From Spirosoma utsteinense (lineage in GTDB: Bacteria; Bacteroidota; Bacteroidia; Cytophagales; Spirosomataceae): a stretch of DNA of 64,000 nucleotides. How positions within the stretch are numbered: position 1 is the stretch's first letter; each line of letters begins with the position of its first letter. The notes under the pieces are model-generated. The model was not told the origin of the DNA and made no database searches. It saw only the letters and a list, made by a program, of their open reading frames with translations. Position numbers and translations under genes: made by a program. Shown piece after piece: positions 27,541 to 37,207 of the stretch. Where the stretch lies: positions 1-64,000 of the forward strand of contig NZ_VFIA01000004.1 of assembly GCF_014282275.1 (NCBI RefSeq). The letters run 5' to 3'.

Positions 27541-28857
27541 TTAGAAAACGGCTTTAAAGACATCGTTGAAAATGGCAAATGCCATGAGTCCCAGCAGAAT
27601 AACCATACCCACGCGTTGCGCAGCCTCCAGAAACCGATCGGATGGCTTGCGACCCGAAATTATCTCGTAACCCAGGATGGTAGCATGTCCGCCATCAAGC
27701 GCCGGAATGGGCAACGCATTCATGAACGCCAGCGCCATCGATAACAAGCCCGTTACTGTCCAGAAACGATCCCATACCCAAACCCCGCCAAATAAATTCT
27801 GCGCAATACCAATAGGACCGCTTAGTGCTTTTGACGCCGAAACATCGCCCCGGAAGATCTTTCCAAATCCTTTGATGTTGTCGTAAACGACTCCAAATGC
27901 CTTTTCCGTCCCAACTGTGAGGGCCTCACCAAACGTATAGTCCTGCTTGGTAACAGGCAGTAAAAATTCAGCAAAGAAGCCAATCGTGCCGTCCTCGTTC
28001 GTGGTCATGTTCAACTGAAGCGGCTTTCCACTGCGGTCGACGCCCAGCAGCACCGGCTTTTTCTTCAAGGGCTTAACCGACTCGACAAATTCGTGGTAGA
28101 ACCGGATGGGCTTTCCGTTGACGCTTGTAATAACATCGCCCGGTTTTAGTCCCGCTTTGGCCGCCGGCTGACCGGGGGCCAGTTCTGCCACTTTAAACGG
28201 ACGGATAGGCTCAATAAATTCACCGGCACTTTTCTTATCGGCGAGTTTATCGACAAAGTTGTTAGGTATATCGATGTCTATAAACTGGCCATTACGATCT
28301 ACCGTATAGGTGCTGTTGTCACCCAAGAACACCTCTGAACTGCGGATTTCGTTAAAATCGTTGATGGGCTTTCCGTTGACCTTCACAATTTTATCACCCG
28401 TTTGCAGACCAATACTCTTGGCAAGATCATAGGCTACGATACCGTATTGAGCGTCTTTGGCAGCCAGATAGGTGTTACCGTTCTTATACGCCAGGACCAC
28501 AAAGATCAGGATACCCACAATTACATTGACAATAATACCGCCAAGCATCACGACCAGGCGCTGCCAGGCTGGTTTTGCCCGGAACTCCCACGGCTGGGGT
28601 TCGGCCTTCATCTGAGCGGTGTCGAGCGACTCATCGATCATTCCCGAAATTTTGACGAACCCGCCCAGCGGAATTGCTCCGATACCGTATTCAGTTTCGC
28701 CCCGCTTAATGCTGAAGACTTTAGGTGGAAAGCCAATAAAATACTGCTCAACCCGCATACCAAACGCTTTGGCAGCCAGCAGGTGACCTAACTCATGTAA
28801 CCCAACTAAAATAGACAGTCCCAAAATGAGCTGCCCTGCCATGATTAAACCTTCCAT
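27541..28857 (-). CDS. rseP: site-2 zinc protease RseP
   Basis: An intramembrane metalloprotease that cleaves membrane-bound regulators and signal-peptide remnants. In 438 residues the zinc motif HELGH is at 21-25 in the first membrane segment, a PDZ domain lies at about 200-265 (AELAPGQPAAKAGLKPGDVI) and the second motif PALDGGH is near 386. Further membrane helices lie at 105-125 and at the C-terminus. It follows dxr by 103 bases, the usual Bacteroidetes arrangement. Confidence 0.94.
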   Translation of the reverse strand: MEGLIMAGQLILGLSILVGLHELGHLLAAKAFGMRVEQYFIGFPPKVFSIKRGETEYGIGAIPLGGFVKISGMIDESLDTAQMKAEPQPWEFRAKPAWQRLVVMLGGIIVNVIVGILIFVVLAYKNGNTYLAAKDAQYGIVAYDLAKSIGLQTGDKIVKVNGKPINDFNEIRSSEVFLGDNSTYTVDRNGQFIDIDIPNNFVDKLADKKSAGEFIEPIRPFKVAELAPGQPAAKAGLKPGDVITSVNGKPIRFYHEFVESVKPLKKKPVLLGVDRSGKPLQLNMTTNEDGTIGFFAEFLLPVTKQDYTFGEALTVGTEKAFGVVYDNIKGFGKIFRGDVSASKALSGPIGIAQNLFGGVWVWDRFWTVTGLLSMALAFMNALPIPALDGGHATILGYEIISGRKPSDRFLEAAQRVGMVILLGLMAFAIFNDVFKAVF

Positions 28858-28960
28858 TATTTACAGTTTACTATTTTATAAATAGGTTGGCAAGCCGTGT
28901 AATTGAACGAACTAGACATTGCCGGTGTGATGGGGGAGAATTGCTCTGTTTTATAAACAA

Positions 28961-30124
28961 CTAAACCAAACTTTTGATTCGCTCCCTGGCCAGTCGACGC
29001 GTTTCTTCGTCAGTTTTGACATAATCGTCATAGTTGGGTGCCTGAACAAAGGTCGATTTGGCCAGACACGACTCGATGATTTCAGAAATCTCCAGAAAAC
29101 CAATCTGATCCTGTAAAAAAGCCTCGACAGCAACCTCATTGGCTGCGTTGATAATACAGGGCGCATTGCCACCCCGGTCCAGCGCATCGAAAGCGAGTTG
29201 CAGGTTTCGGAATGTATCCAGATCGGGCTGCTCAAATGTCAACGATGGATAGTCCATAAAATTGAAACGCGGGAAGTCAGACTTTAATCGGTTGGGATAC
29301 CCGAGCGCAAACTGAATAGGTAACCGCATATCGGGCAAACCCATTTGCGCCTTTAAACTCCCATCCTCAAACTGCACCAGTGAGTGAATGATGCTTTGCG
29401 GATGAACGACCACGTCGATCTGGGCGGGCGTCAGATTAAAGAGCCATTTGGCTTCGATTACTTCCAGTCCCTTGTTCATGAGCGTGGCCGAGTCGATGGT
29501 GATTTTAGCCCCCATCGTCCAGTTCGGGTGTTTCAGCGCCTGCGCTTTGGTAACAGTTGACAGAAAATCTTTCGACTTTCCCCGGAACGGACCGCCGGAG
29601 GCCGTCAGTATGATCTTCTCGATGGGATTGTGAAACTCGCCGACCAGACACTGGAAAATGGCCGAATGCTCCGAATCGACGGGGTAGATATTGATACTCT
29701 TCTGGGCGGCTAACCGGGTAATGAGTTCGCCCGCCACAACGAGCGTTTCTTTGTTAGCTAGAGCAATGGATTTTCCCGCTTCGATTGCCTTGATCGTTGG
29801 CAGCAAACCCGAATAGCCGACCATAGCCGTCAGCACCATATCGACGGTGTCCATCTGAACCACTGAGGCAATGGCGGCCGACCCGGCATATACCTTGATA
29901 CCCAGCGGGTCGAGCGCGGAGAAGACCTGGTCGTAGCGGTCTTCGTTGCAGATGACAACTACGTTGGGTTTCAGCTCAACGGCTTGCTGAATCAGTAAAT
30001 CGGCGTTGTTATTTGTCGTCAGCACCTCGACCTGGAATTGATCAGGATAAGCTTTGACAACCTCTACGGCCTGCGTTCCAATGGAACCGGTAGAGCCGAG
30101 AATAGCGATATGGCGTTTTTGCAT
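28961..30124 (-). CDS. dxr: 1-deoxy-D-xylulose 5-phosphate reductoisomerase
   Basis: The second enzyme of the MEP isoprenoid pathway, making MEP with NADPH. The 387 residues fit the family. The Rossmann loop ILGSTGSIGTQAVEV is at 8-22. ALANKETLVVAGE, VDSEHSAIFQCL and SGGPFRGKS carry the metal and substrate residues. It starts four bases after the upstream glycosyltransferase stop and precedes rseP. Confidence 0.96.
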   Translation of the reverse strand: MQKRHIAILGSTGSIGTQAVEVVKAYPDQFQVEVLTTNNNADLLIQQAVELKPNVVVICNEDRYDQVFSALDPLGIKVYAGSAAIASVVQMDTVDMVLTAMVGYSGLLPTIKAIEAGKSIALANKETLVVAGELITRLAAQKSINIYPVDSEHSAIFQCLVGEFHNPIEKIILTASGGPFRGKSKDFLSTVTKAQALKHPNWTMGAKITIDSATLMNKGLEVIEAKWLFNLTPAQIDVVVHPQSIIHSLVQFEDGSLKAQMGLPDMRLPIQFALGYPNRLKSDFPRFNFMDYPSLTFEQPDLDTFRNLQLAFDALDRGGNAPCIINAANEVAVEAFLQDQIGFLEISEIIESCLAKSTFVQAPNYDDYVKTDEETRRLARERIKSLV

Positions 30125-30128
30125 AGAA

Positions 30129-31346
30129 TTAGCGGGCTGATTGCCAGCCTAACGTGTCAAAAATGGTACGGGCGTACTGGCTCGCCTGGTTTTGTTCGGC
30201 AAAGCAGGTCATAGCGCCCAGGTTGCTCGGCCAGGATTTCTGACCGAAGGTGACTAGTGCATCGGCGACGGCCGTAGGACTTTCTGCGTTTATTACCTGA
30301 CCCAATTGCCTGGTTTTTACCAGTTGGCCCATAAGCCCGTAATCCGATGACAACACCGGTTTGCCAGCCGCAGCCGCCCGAACCAGCACGGCGCTCATAC
30401 CGATATGCCGCTGATAAAGCGTAATCACCAGATCCGACAGGCTGAAGTACGGTTGAATAGCGGTCTCGCTAACGAATGAATGCTGGCGAACCAACTGAAC
30501 TGCCGTGTCTGCTGTCAGCGTATCGAGGCTGGTTGCTAAAGCCGGGGCAATGCGGTCATCTACCGGTCCAACCAGCAACAGGCACCACCTGGCTTGCTGA
30601 TCGGGAGACAGGCGTTTCAGCGCGTCGACCAGCGTGAACAATCCTTTTCGCTCGTCCAACTGGCCGAATACAAGCATGACCTGGCGCGTTGGCTCAATAC
30701 CCAGCTTGTTGCGAAGCATAACGGCCTCGGCATCTGTTGCGGGATATACTTCGACTGGATCGGGCAGATAGGCAGCTACCTGCCGCCCGGCCCACTGGTT
30801 AAGGGGCTGCACAACGAAAGGGTCCAGGCAGAACAGCGCTTTTAGCGAGCGTCGGCGAACAACCAGCCGGATGAGCTGGCGTTTTCGCCATCCCTGTAGT
30901 TTCTCCCGGCTGTTGGCAGGCGGGTGTCCCCAGGCTTCGTAGTGAAAAACTGGCCGAAAAAAGATACCTGCTACCGGACATGGCAGGCGCTGGGCCAGTC
31001 CGAACGCCATTTGAAAGGTATCGAAATACATCAGCAGTATCTGGTTAACCTGCCACTGCCGGGCATATTGGGTAACAAGTTCCCATTCGTACTGCATTTG
31101 AAAGACCAGCCGACCACGGCTGATCCGGTGCGCTTCTTCGGCGTCACTGATAACGACAAGGTGAACCGTTGGCGCGTCCTGAGCCAGCGCCACCAGCCCG
31201 GGGTGCATCGTCAGGAACGCGGGCGATACGACAACGATCAGTTCGCCTGCTATATCCCACATATGCCAGTACCGGATCAGGTGATGCATATAACCCGCAT
31301 GGTGGCCGGTAGGATTCATGTCGAAAAGCAGCAGTCGATTGGTCAC
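30129..31346 (-). CDS. glycosyltransferase, GT4-like
   Basis: A 405-residue GT-B fold protein. The N-terminal half begins LLLFDMNPTGHHAGYMHHLI, and the C-terminal half carries VMLVFGQLDERKGLFTLVDA (about residues 233-252), a typical nucleotide-sugar-binding start, and later LVITLYQRHIGMSAVLVRAA. A normal E-x7-E motif is not obvious. The acceptor is unknown; envelope polysaccharide or glycolipid synthesis is a guess. It begins with GTG and lies four bases before dxr, so it is translationally close to an isoprenoid gene. Confidence 0.82.
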   Translation of the reverse strand: MTNRLLLFDMNPTGHHAGYMHHLIRYWHMWDIAGELIVVVSPAFLTMHPGLVALAQDAPTVHLVVISDAEEAHRISRGRLVFQMQYEWELVTQYARQWQVNQILLMYFDTFQMAFGLAQRLPCPVAGIFFRPVFHYEAWGHPPANSREKLQGWRKRQLIRLVVRRRSLKALFCLDPFVVQPLNQWAGRQVAAYLPDPVEVYPATDAEAVMLRNKLGIEPTRQVMLVFGQLDERKGLFTLVDALKRLSPDQQARWCLLLVGPVDDRIAPALATSLDTLTADTAVQLVRQHSFVSETAIQPYFSLSDLVITLYQRHIGMSAVLVRAAAAGKPVLSSDYGLMGQLVKTRQLGQVINAESPTAVADALVTFGQKSWPSNLGAMTCFAEQNQASQYARTIFDTLGWQSAR

Positions 31347-31390
31347 GCGCGAAGATGAAGTGGGAATGTTGAGTGGTTTGTTTAAAAAGC

Positions 31391-32896
31391 TTATACCGGG
31401 CTGCTGGTGAGCTTCAGCAACTCGTCGGCGATGACGCGGTCATTGGCCAGACGCGGTACTTTATTCTGGCCGCCCAGCTTACCCTGGCTTTTCATATAGC
31501 GCTGAAAGGCACCGCGCGACAGGCTTGTTAGTTTAAGCGGTTGCAGAATGGCGCCTTTGATGAGATCATCGTAGTACACGTTCAGCCTGGTCAATCGATT
31601 GTCGATGTCGCGGGCAAATGCTTCGGGATTGCCCGGTGGTGTAGCGAACTCAATGAACCATTCATGATACGGCAGTCCTTCACGCGGGCTGACCATGGGA
31701 GCTACCGTAAATTCAACGACTTCTGTTTCGGGCTGTTGCTGCATGGCAAATTGCAGGGCCTTCTCAACTTCCTCACCGATAACATGTTCGCCGAAAGCGG
31801 ATATAAAATGCTTGATGCGGCCCGTCACCAGGAGCCGGTAGGGTTCCCGCGAGACGAACTTGACCGTGTCGCCCAGGGAGTAGCCCCATAATCCGGCGTT
31901 GTTATTGATAATGACGGCATAGTTCTTGCCCAGTTCTACTTCATCGATGGTCAGCCGTCGCGGATTTTCGCTGAAGTAGTCTTCGGCGGCAATGAACTCG
32001 TAGAAGATACCACTGTCTAGGAGCATCAATAGACCTTCCTCGGTCTGGCTGTCCTGAAACGCAATGAATCCTTCCGAGGCCGGGTATGTCTCAATGGAGT
32101 CTATGCGCTTGCCAATACTTTCGACTAGTTTGGCTCGGTAGGGCTCGAAGTTGACACCGCCGTAGACAAACACCGAGAAGTCAGGAAACACATCTTTGAT
32201 GAGTTTGCCCGTTCGTTCCTGGATACGGTCGAAGTACATCTGTACCCAGGGGGGAATTCCTGAGATAAGCGACATCGGCTGGTCGATGGTCTCGTCGATG
32301 ATACGCTCCAGTTTGTTCTCCCAGTCGTCAATGATGTTGGTTTCGTAGCTGGGCAGTTGGTTGGTGCGCAGATAAGCCGGCACATGGTGATTGGCAATGC
32401 CTGACAAACGCCCGATGTTTATGCCCGCTTTCTGAGTCAGTTCGGGGCTTCCCGAAAGAAAAATCAGCTTCTTGTCCAGAAATGCACTGTTGCCCGTTTC
32501 GTTGATATAGTTCAGCAGCGCATCGCGGGCCGAGTTGATATGGTTAGGAATAGAGTCGTGGGTAATAGGAATGTATTTGGTGCCTGATGTGGTACCGGAG
32601 GTTTTGGCGAAGTACAGCGGTTTTCCTTTCCAGAGAACATCCGATTCACCCGCCAGAATACGCTCAACATACGGTTTCAGGGCTTCATAATCGCGAATGG
32701 GCACCGCCTGCCGGAAGTCGGCAACCGTTTGCACATCCTTGAACCGGTGATCTCGCCCGAAAGCCGTATCCTTTCCGCCCGCTATCAACTGCCTAAGCCA
32801 GCGCTGTTGTGTCTCGGCAGGCTGGTACATCCATGCCTGCTGCCGCTCCACAACCCACTTTGCCAATGGCTTACTCAACACTGATCGAACGCCCAT
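31391..32896 (-). CDS. GH3-family acyl-adenylating protein
   Basis: A 501-residue protein of the GH3 auxin-responsive family within the ANL (acyl-CoA synthetase-like) superfamily. FAKTSGTTSGTKYIPIT near residues 93-109 is the ATP/AMP-binding loop, and YPASEGFIAFQ and YRLLVTGRIKHFISAFGEH are the later adenylate and hinge regions. Plant GH3 enzymes join amino acids to acyl acids; the role of bacterial members is largely unknown. The start MGVRSVLSKPLAKWV at 32896 was preferred over 32977, whose extra 27 residues are not conserved-looking. Confidence 0.88.
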   Translation of the reverse strand: MGVRSVLSKPLAKWVVERQQAWMYQPAETQQRWLRQLIAGGKDTAFGRDHRFKDVQTVADFRQAVPIRDYEALKPYVERILAGESDVLWKGKPLYFAKTSGTTSGTKYIPITHDSIPNHINSARDALLNYINETGNSAFLDKKLIFLSGSPELTQKAGINIGRLSGIANHHVPAYLRTNQLPSYETNIIDDWENKLERIIDETIDQPMSLISGIPPWVQMYFDRIQERTGKLIKDVFPDFSVFVYGGVNFEPYRAKLVESIGKRIDSIETYPASEGFIAFQDSQTEEGLLMLLDSGIFYEFIAAEDYFSENPRRLTIDEVELGKNYAVIINNNAGLWGYSLGDTVKFVSREPYRLLVTGRIKHFISAFGEHVIGEEVEKALQFAMQQQPETEVVEFTVAPMVSPREGLPYHEWFIEFATPPGNPEAFARDIDNRLTRLNVYYDDLIKGAILQPLKLTSLSRGAFQRYMKSQGKLGGQNKVPRLANDRVIADELLKLTSSPV

Positions 32897-33069
32897 AGTG
32901 GTGCAAAAGTAATGGATAATGGGGAATGAAGGGTGGATAAAGCGTGGACTGTTCCCGTCGCGCGTCCAGGTTGGCAAGCGTCGTGAGCGGGTATGGATTT
33001 TGGATTATTTTATTTCCATACGCCTGACACTCATCTCAAAAATAGACTACTCTATTCCAATGATGGGCG

Positions 33070-33098
33070 TTGTTTCTCTTGAATAATCCATATTTTTG
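33070..33098 (+). promoter_or_regulatory. mreB promoter
   Basis: TTG (33070-33072), 18 bases, TATTTTTG (33091-33098): a good match to the Bacteroidetes promoter. It lies 53 bases before the mreB start and faces away from the GH3 gene. Confidence 0.7.
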
Positions 33099-33151
33099 CA
33101 AACCTGTCAAGTAAACTACATTCGTAACGCGGCACTCGGTGCCAACCTGAA

Positions 33152-34177
33152 ATGGGACTTTTCAATTTTTTAACCAGCGACATTGCTATCGACCTGGGTA
33201 CGGCGAACACCTTGATTATTCACAAGGATCGGATCGTGGTGGACGAGCCTTCGATTATTGCGATGGACAAAGTCAGTGGCAAGGTGCTGGCCATTGGTCA
33301 TAAGGCCATGCAAATGCACGAAAAGACCAACGAAAACATCAAGACCATTCGCCCTCTCAAAGATGGCGTAATCGCTGACTTTACAGCGGCCGAACTAATG
33401 ATTCGGGGTATGATAAAGATGATCGATACCGGGAGTAAGCTCTTTTCGCCCTCACACCGGATGGTTATCTGTATTCCCTCAGGTATCACGGAAGTAGAAA
33501 AGCGGGCCGTTAAGGATTCGGCCGAACATGCGGGTGCTAAAGAAGTGTATATGGTTCACGAACCGATCGCAGCCGCTATCGGTATCGGTATCGATATTAC
33601 GCAGCCCAACGGTACGATGATCGTCGATATCGGCGGTGGAACGACCGAAATTGCCGTTATCGCGCTCTCAGGCATTGTCTGCGAACAGTCGATTCGGATT
33701 GCGGGCGACGTATTCACCCGTGATATTGTCGATTATATGCGTCGGGAACACAACCTGCTGATTGGCGAACGGTCTGCTGAGCAAATCAAGATGGAAGTTG
33801 GCTCAGCCCTCCCCGAACTCGACAATCCACCTGCCGACTATGAGATCCGGGGCCGCGACTTAATGACGGGTATTCCTAAGGAGATTAAAGTTACCTACAG
33901 TGAAATTGCTTACGCGCTCGACAAATCCATCTCGAAAATTGAAGAGGCTACCATGAAAGCCCTCGAAATTTCGCCCCCGGAGCTGTCGGCCGATATTTAT
34001 ACCAATGGCATTCACCTGACCGGTGGCGGAGCGCTGCTGCATGGTCTCGACAAACGCCTGGCCGCCAAAACCAAGTTGCCGATTCACGTGGCCGATGATC
34101 CGCTCAAGGCAGTTGTGAAAGGAACAGGCGAAGTGATCAAAAATTTAGATATGTACCGGTCGGTACTGATTAGCTAA
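33152..34177 (+). CDS. mreB: rod-shape actin MreB
   Basis: The bacterial actin that guides lateral cell-wall synthesis at the inner face of the membrane. In 341 residues: FLTSDIAIDLGTANTLI (residues 6-22) is the phosphate-1 loop, VDIGGGTTEIAVIAL the phosphate-2 loop near 160, and LTGGGALLHGLDKRL the adenosine motif near 290. Length and all nucleotide motifs are normal, so the gene is intact. It heads an mreB-mreC-mreD operon. Confidence 0.97.
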   Translation: MGLFNFLTSDIAIDLGTANTLIIHKDRIVVDEPSIIAMDKVSGKVLAIGHKAMQMHEKTNENIKTIRPLKDGVIADFTAAELMIRGMIKMIDTGSKLFSPSHRMVICIPSGITEVEKRAVKDSAEHAGAKEVYMVHEPIAAAIGIGIDITQPNGTMIVDIGGGTTEIAVIALSGIVCEQSIRIAGDVFTRDIVDYMRREHNLLIGERSAEQIKMEVGSALPELDNPPADYEIRGRDLMTGIPKEIKVTYSEIAYALDKSISKIEEATMKALEISPPELSADIYTNGIHLTGGGALLHGLDKRLAAKTKLPIHVADDPLKAVVKGTGEVIKNLDMYRSVLIS

Positions 34178-34178
34178 T

Positions 34179-34233
34179 GTAGTGCCGGCTGTAGAGCTAT
34201 TTCTGTACAGCCGGCCTATACATCCGGCACTAC
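34179..34233 (+). repeat. two overlapping hairpins between mreB and mreC
   Basis: GTAGTGCCGG (34179-34188) can pair with CCGGCACTAC (34224-34233), while GCCGGCTGTA (34184-34193) can pair with TACAGCCGGC (34206-34215). The two share GCCGG and compete. The outer stem ends two bases before the mreC ATG, so it could affect mreC translation. Confidence 0.7.
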
Positions 34234-34235
34234 TT

Positions 34236-35078
34236 ATGGGAGAGTTAGTTGACTTTTTCGTTCGAAGTCGCAACTTCATTCTGTTTATACTGCTGGAGGT
34301 GCTTTGCTTCTATTTCATCATCAATACCAGCAATTACTGGAGTGCGACCTATTTTAACACCTCGAACCGGTATGCGGCCAGGGTGTTGGCATGGTCGAAT
34401 GCGGCTAATGAATATGCGCGTCTGGCGCAGGTAAACGCTGATCTGGCTACAGAAAACCAGCGGCTCAATACGCAGTTGACCCAATTACTGCAAAGTAAAC
34501 CCCTGTCTCCGGACGAATACAAAGCCGATTCTACCTTCGCTGGCCGCTTCAACTTTACCGTGGCTAAAGTGGTTAACAACACAACGCAGTTTGCCAACAA
34601 CTACATTACGATCGATAAAGGCACCAACGATGGGATACGGCCGGGCATGGGTGTTATTTCGCCAACGGGAGTAGTAGGCAAAGTGAAAGTCTGCAACCAG
34701 CACTTTTCGGTTATCACCTCCATTCTTCATTCTGACTTCCTGGTCTCGTCACAGCTCGTAAAGGCCAAAGAGATTGGCTCTGCCAAATGGGATGGGGGCG
34801 ATCCACATCTGATCAAGCTCAATGACATCGCTATCTCGCGCGACAAACCTATTGCCAAAGGAGATTCGGTTGTCACATCGGAGTTTAACTCGACCTTTCC
34901 GCCGAATGTGTTGGTAGGCCGGGTCCGTTCGGTTGGTATTCAGCCAAACCAGACCTTTCACGACATCACCCTGAACCTGGCTACCAACTTCAGCAATCTA
35001 TCGTTTGTATACGTGGTTGAAAATCGCCTGAAAGACCAGCAGGAACAATTAGAAAAACAAGTCGAATCCGAGAAATGA
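34236..35078 (+). CDS. mreC: rod-shape determining protein MreC
   Basis: A bitopic inner-membrane protein that links MreB to the periplasmic wall-synthesis machinery. From the ATG at 34236 it has 281 residues: an N-terminal membrane helix (NFILFILLEVLCFYFII), a coiled coil at about 60-90 and the periplasmic beta domain with GTNDGIRPGMGVISPTGVVG near residues 130-150, the MreC hallmark. The in-frame start at 34182 would put the intergenic hairpin inside the gene and was rejected. Its stop overlaps mreD by four bases. Confidence 0.95.
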   Translation: MGELVDFFVRSRNFILFILLEVLCFYFIINTSNYWSATYFNTSNRYAARVLAWSNAANEYARLAQVNADLATENQRLNTQLTQLLQSKPLSPDEYKADSTFAGRFNFTVAKVVNNTTQFANNYITIDKGTNDGIRPGMGVISPTGVVGKVKVCNQHFSVITSILHSDFLVSSQLVKAKEIGSAKWDGGDPHLIKLNDIAISRDKPIAKGDSVVTSEFNSTFPPNVLVGRVRSVGIQPNQTFHDITLNLATNFSNLSFVYVVENRLKDQQEQLEKQVESEK

Positions 35079-35581
35079 CGCTGCGCGAAATCCTGTCTAC
35101 AACCCTGCTTTTCGTGCTCTACCTGGCTCTGCAACTGCTGCTTGCCCGTAACCTGGTGCTATTCGACTACGCCTTCTGCTTTGTCTACATTGCCTGTGTC
35201 TTGCTGTTGCCGAACGAAACAAGCCTGACCTGGCTGTTAGTGATTGCGTTCGCAACCGGCATCATTGTCGATACATTCTACAATACGCTGGGTATGCATG
35301 CGGCCGCCACGGTACTTATGGCCTATTGCCGCCCGCTCATTGTTCGGGCGCAGATCGACGTACCGGGCGTGGAGTCACGCATTGAGTTCTCGCTAAAGGA
35401 ATTAGGGCCGGGTGCCTTTTTTCGGTATGTTTTTGTGTTGACGCTGATTCATCATACCGCTTTATTTTTTATTGAAGCCAGCAGCCTGGCCCTCCTGGCA
35501 CCCACATTGATTCGGGTAATTGCCAGTACACTGTTCACCTCAGTAAGTATTGTATTGATTCAGTTCTTTACACGCAACTAA
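35075..35581 (+). CDS. mreD: rod-shape determining protein MreD
   Basis: A small polytopic membrane protein of the elongasome, 168 residues with five or six hydrophobic helices and few charged loops. Sequence identity in this family is low; the call rests on the ATGA overlap with mreC, its length and the membrane pattern, plus the NETSLTWLLVIAFATGIIVD segment typical of MreD. Confidence 0.9.
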   Translation: MTLREILSTTLLFVLYLALQLLLARNLVLFDYAFCFVYIACVLLLPNETSLTWLLVIAFATGIIVDTFYNTLGMHAAATVLMAYCRPLIVRAQIDVPGVESRIEFSLKELGPGAFFRYVFVLTLIHHTALFFIEASSLALLAPTLIRVIASTLFTSVSIVLIQFFTRN

Positions 35582-35582
35582 C

Positions 35583-36065
35583 ATGGCCGAAACACTTAGT
35601 ATACCGCAACATGCCACCCGGCGGGCAATCTATGAGATTCTTATCCCTCAAATTGCCGCACTGGTCGATGGCGAACCAGACTTGATTGCCAATCTTGCCA
35701 ATATCACGGCAGCCCTGAAAGAAGCGTTCGGGTTCTTCTGGGTCGGCTTTTATCTGAAAAAAGAGGATCAATTGGTATTGGGCCCTTTTCAGGGGCCGAT
35801 TGCCTGCACGCGTATTGCCTTCGAAAAGGGCGTTTGCGGAGCAGCCTATACCCGTCGACAAACCATCATAGTGCCCGACGTAGAGCAGTTTCCTGGCCAT
35901 ATTGCCTGTAGTTCAGCATCAAAATCAGAGATAGTCGTGCCTGTATTTGACCAGGACGGGACGGTGACAATGGTGCTGGACGTAGACAGCGACCAATTGG
36001 ACGATTTCAGTGATGTCGATGCCGCGGGGCTAGAGCGGATTGTGGCGCTTATTCGCCGGATGTAA
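35583..36065 (+). CDS. free methionine-(R)-sulfoxide reductase
   Basis: A 160-residue GAF-domain enzyme that repairs free Met-R-sulfoxide. All three redox cysteines are present: Cys75 in GPIACTRI, Cys85 in KGVCGAA and Cys109 in GHIACSS, within the signature KSEIVVPVFDQDG. It starts one base after mreD, so it is probably co-transcribed with the mre genes. In many relatives the wall genes mrdA and rodA follow mreD instead. Confidence 0.93.
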   Translation: MAETLSIPQHATRRAIYEILIPQIAALVDGEPDLIANLANITAALKEAFGFFWVGFYLKKEDQLVLGPFQGPIACTRIAFEKGVCGAAYTRRQTIIVPDVEQFPGHIACSSASKSEIVVPVFDQDGTVTMVLDVDSDQLDDFSDVDAAGLERIVALIRRM

Positions 36066-36080
36066 TGCGGGCCTTCACCC

Positions 36081-36128
36081 CGAGTTTGCAGTAAACTCCC
36101 TCAGTTGCTGTCTTTTGCTGCAAACTCG
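36081..36128. repeat. 15-bp inverted repeat after the sulfoxide reductase gene
   Basis: 36081-36095 pairs with 36114-36128 over 15 positions with one G-T (CGAGTTTGCAG and CTGCAAACTCG at the outside). It begins 15 bases past the stop and ends 8 bases before the next start. It may end the mre operon but lacks a T-run. Confidence 0.7.
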
Positions 36129-36136
36129 TCACTACC

Positions 36137-37207
36137 ATGGTTTCTTTACTTTCGCGCCGGTCGTTTGTCCGGCAGGCGTCGCTGGCCACGGCAGCCGGCA
36201 TTGCGGTGCCAACTATCCTGTCGGCAAAACCACTCCCTAAGCCGGTAGCTGAAACGATTGTGGGGCATAACGGATTCCGGTATCGGGTGGTACCGGGGTG
36301 GGGCGTGCTGGATGCGGGGAAAAATCCGGTCAACGACTGCCATGAGATGGTGCAGGATGCTAAAGGCCGTATTATCCTGCTCACCAACGAGACAAAAAAC
36401 AACGTCCTCATTTACGATAAATCGGGAAAGCTCCTCGATACATGGGGGCATGAGTACCCCGGTGGTCATGGCCTGACGATTGGGGGCGAGGGTAATGACC
36501 AGTACCTGCTGATTGCCGACACCGATCGGCACCAGGTGATTAAAACCGATCTCAAAGGCCGTGAGCTGATGAAGCTGGAGTACCCGAAGGAAACGGGCAA
36601 ATATGCCTACCCGTCGCAGTACAAACCTACCGAAACGGCTGTAAATCCCGCTAATGGCGATATATATGTGGTGGATGGCTACGGGTTAAACTATGTCATG
36701 CAGTACGATAAAACCGGAAAGCTTATCCGCTACTGGGGCGGTAAAGGAGAGGGTGACGAAACCTTCGACTGTTGCCACGGCATCGTGGTCGATCGGCGCC
36801 GGGCCGACGCGCCAACATTGATCATTACCGATCGACGGCGTAATGCACTCAAACGGTTTACGCTCGACGGGAAGTATAAATCGACCATTGCCCTGCCGGG
36901 TTCGTACATCTGCCGCCCGGTCATTCATGGTGATAACCTGTATGGGGCCGTCTTTCGAAGCACATCCGACTCCTATCCGGACTCGGGTTACATCCAGATT
37001 CTGGATAAGAATGATCGGGTTGTCTCGACGCCCGGTGGCTCTGAACCTCTCTATCAGGGAAGTAAACTCGGTGAACAGCGGAAAGACCAAAATCAGGCCG
37101 TTTTTCTGCACCCGCACGACGTTCTGGTCGACGGAGATGAAAGCGTTTACGTAGCGCAATGGGCTTCTAAAAAAACATATCCTATTAAACTTGAGCGGGT
37201 AGCCTGA
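36137..37207 (+). CDS. Tat-exported NHL-type beta-propeller protein
   Basis: A 356-residue protein with a twin-arginine signal (SRRSFVRQASLATAAGI, residues 6-22). The mature part is built of NHL/six-bladed-propeller units such as GKLLDTWGHEYPGGHGLTIG, NGDIYVVDGYGLNYVMQYD and TLIITDRRRNALKRFTLDG. Tat export means it folds before crossing the membrane, possibly around a metal. Relatives include peptidyl-hydroxyglycine lyase-like and lactonase-like propellers, but no activity can be assigned. It is the first gene of a four-gene export cluster that runs to 44062. Confidence 0.85.
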   Translation: MVSLLSRRSFVRQASLATAAGIAVPTILSAKPLPKPVAETIVGHNGFRYRVVPGWGVLDAGKNPVNDCHEMVQDAKGRIILLTNETKNNVLIYDKSGKLLDTWGHEYPGGHGLTIGGEGNDQYLLIADTDRHQVIKTDLKGRELMKLEYPKETGKYAYPSQYKPTETAVNPANGDIYVVDGYGLNYVMQYDKTGKLIRYWGGKGEGDETFDCCHGIVVDRRRADAPTLIITDRRRNALKRFTLDGKYKSTIALPGSYICRPVIHGDNLYGAVFRSTSDSYPDSGYIQILDKNDRVVSTPGGSEPLYQGSKLGEQRKDQNQAVFLHPHDVLVDGDESVYVAQWASKKTYPIKLERVA

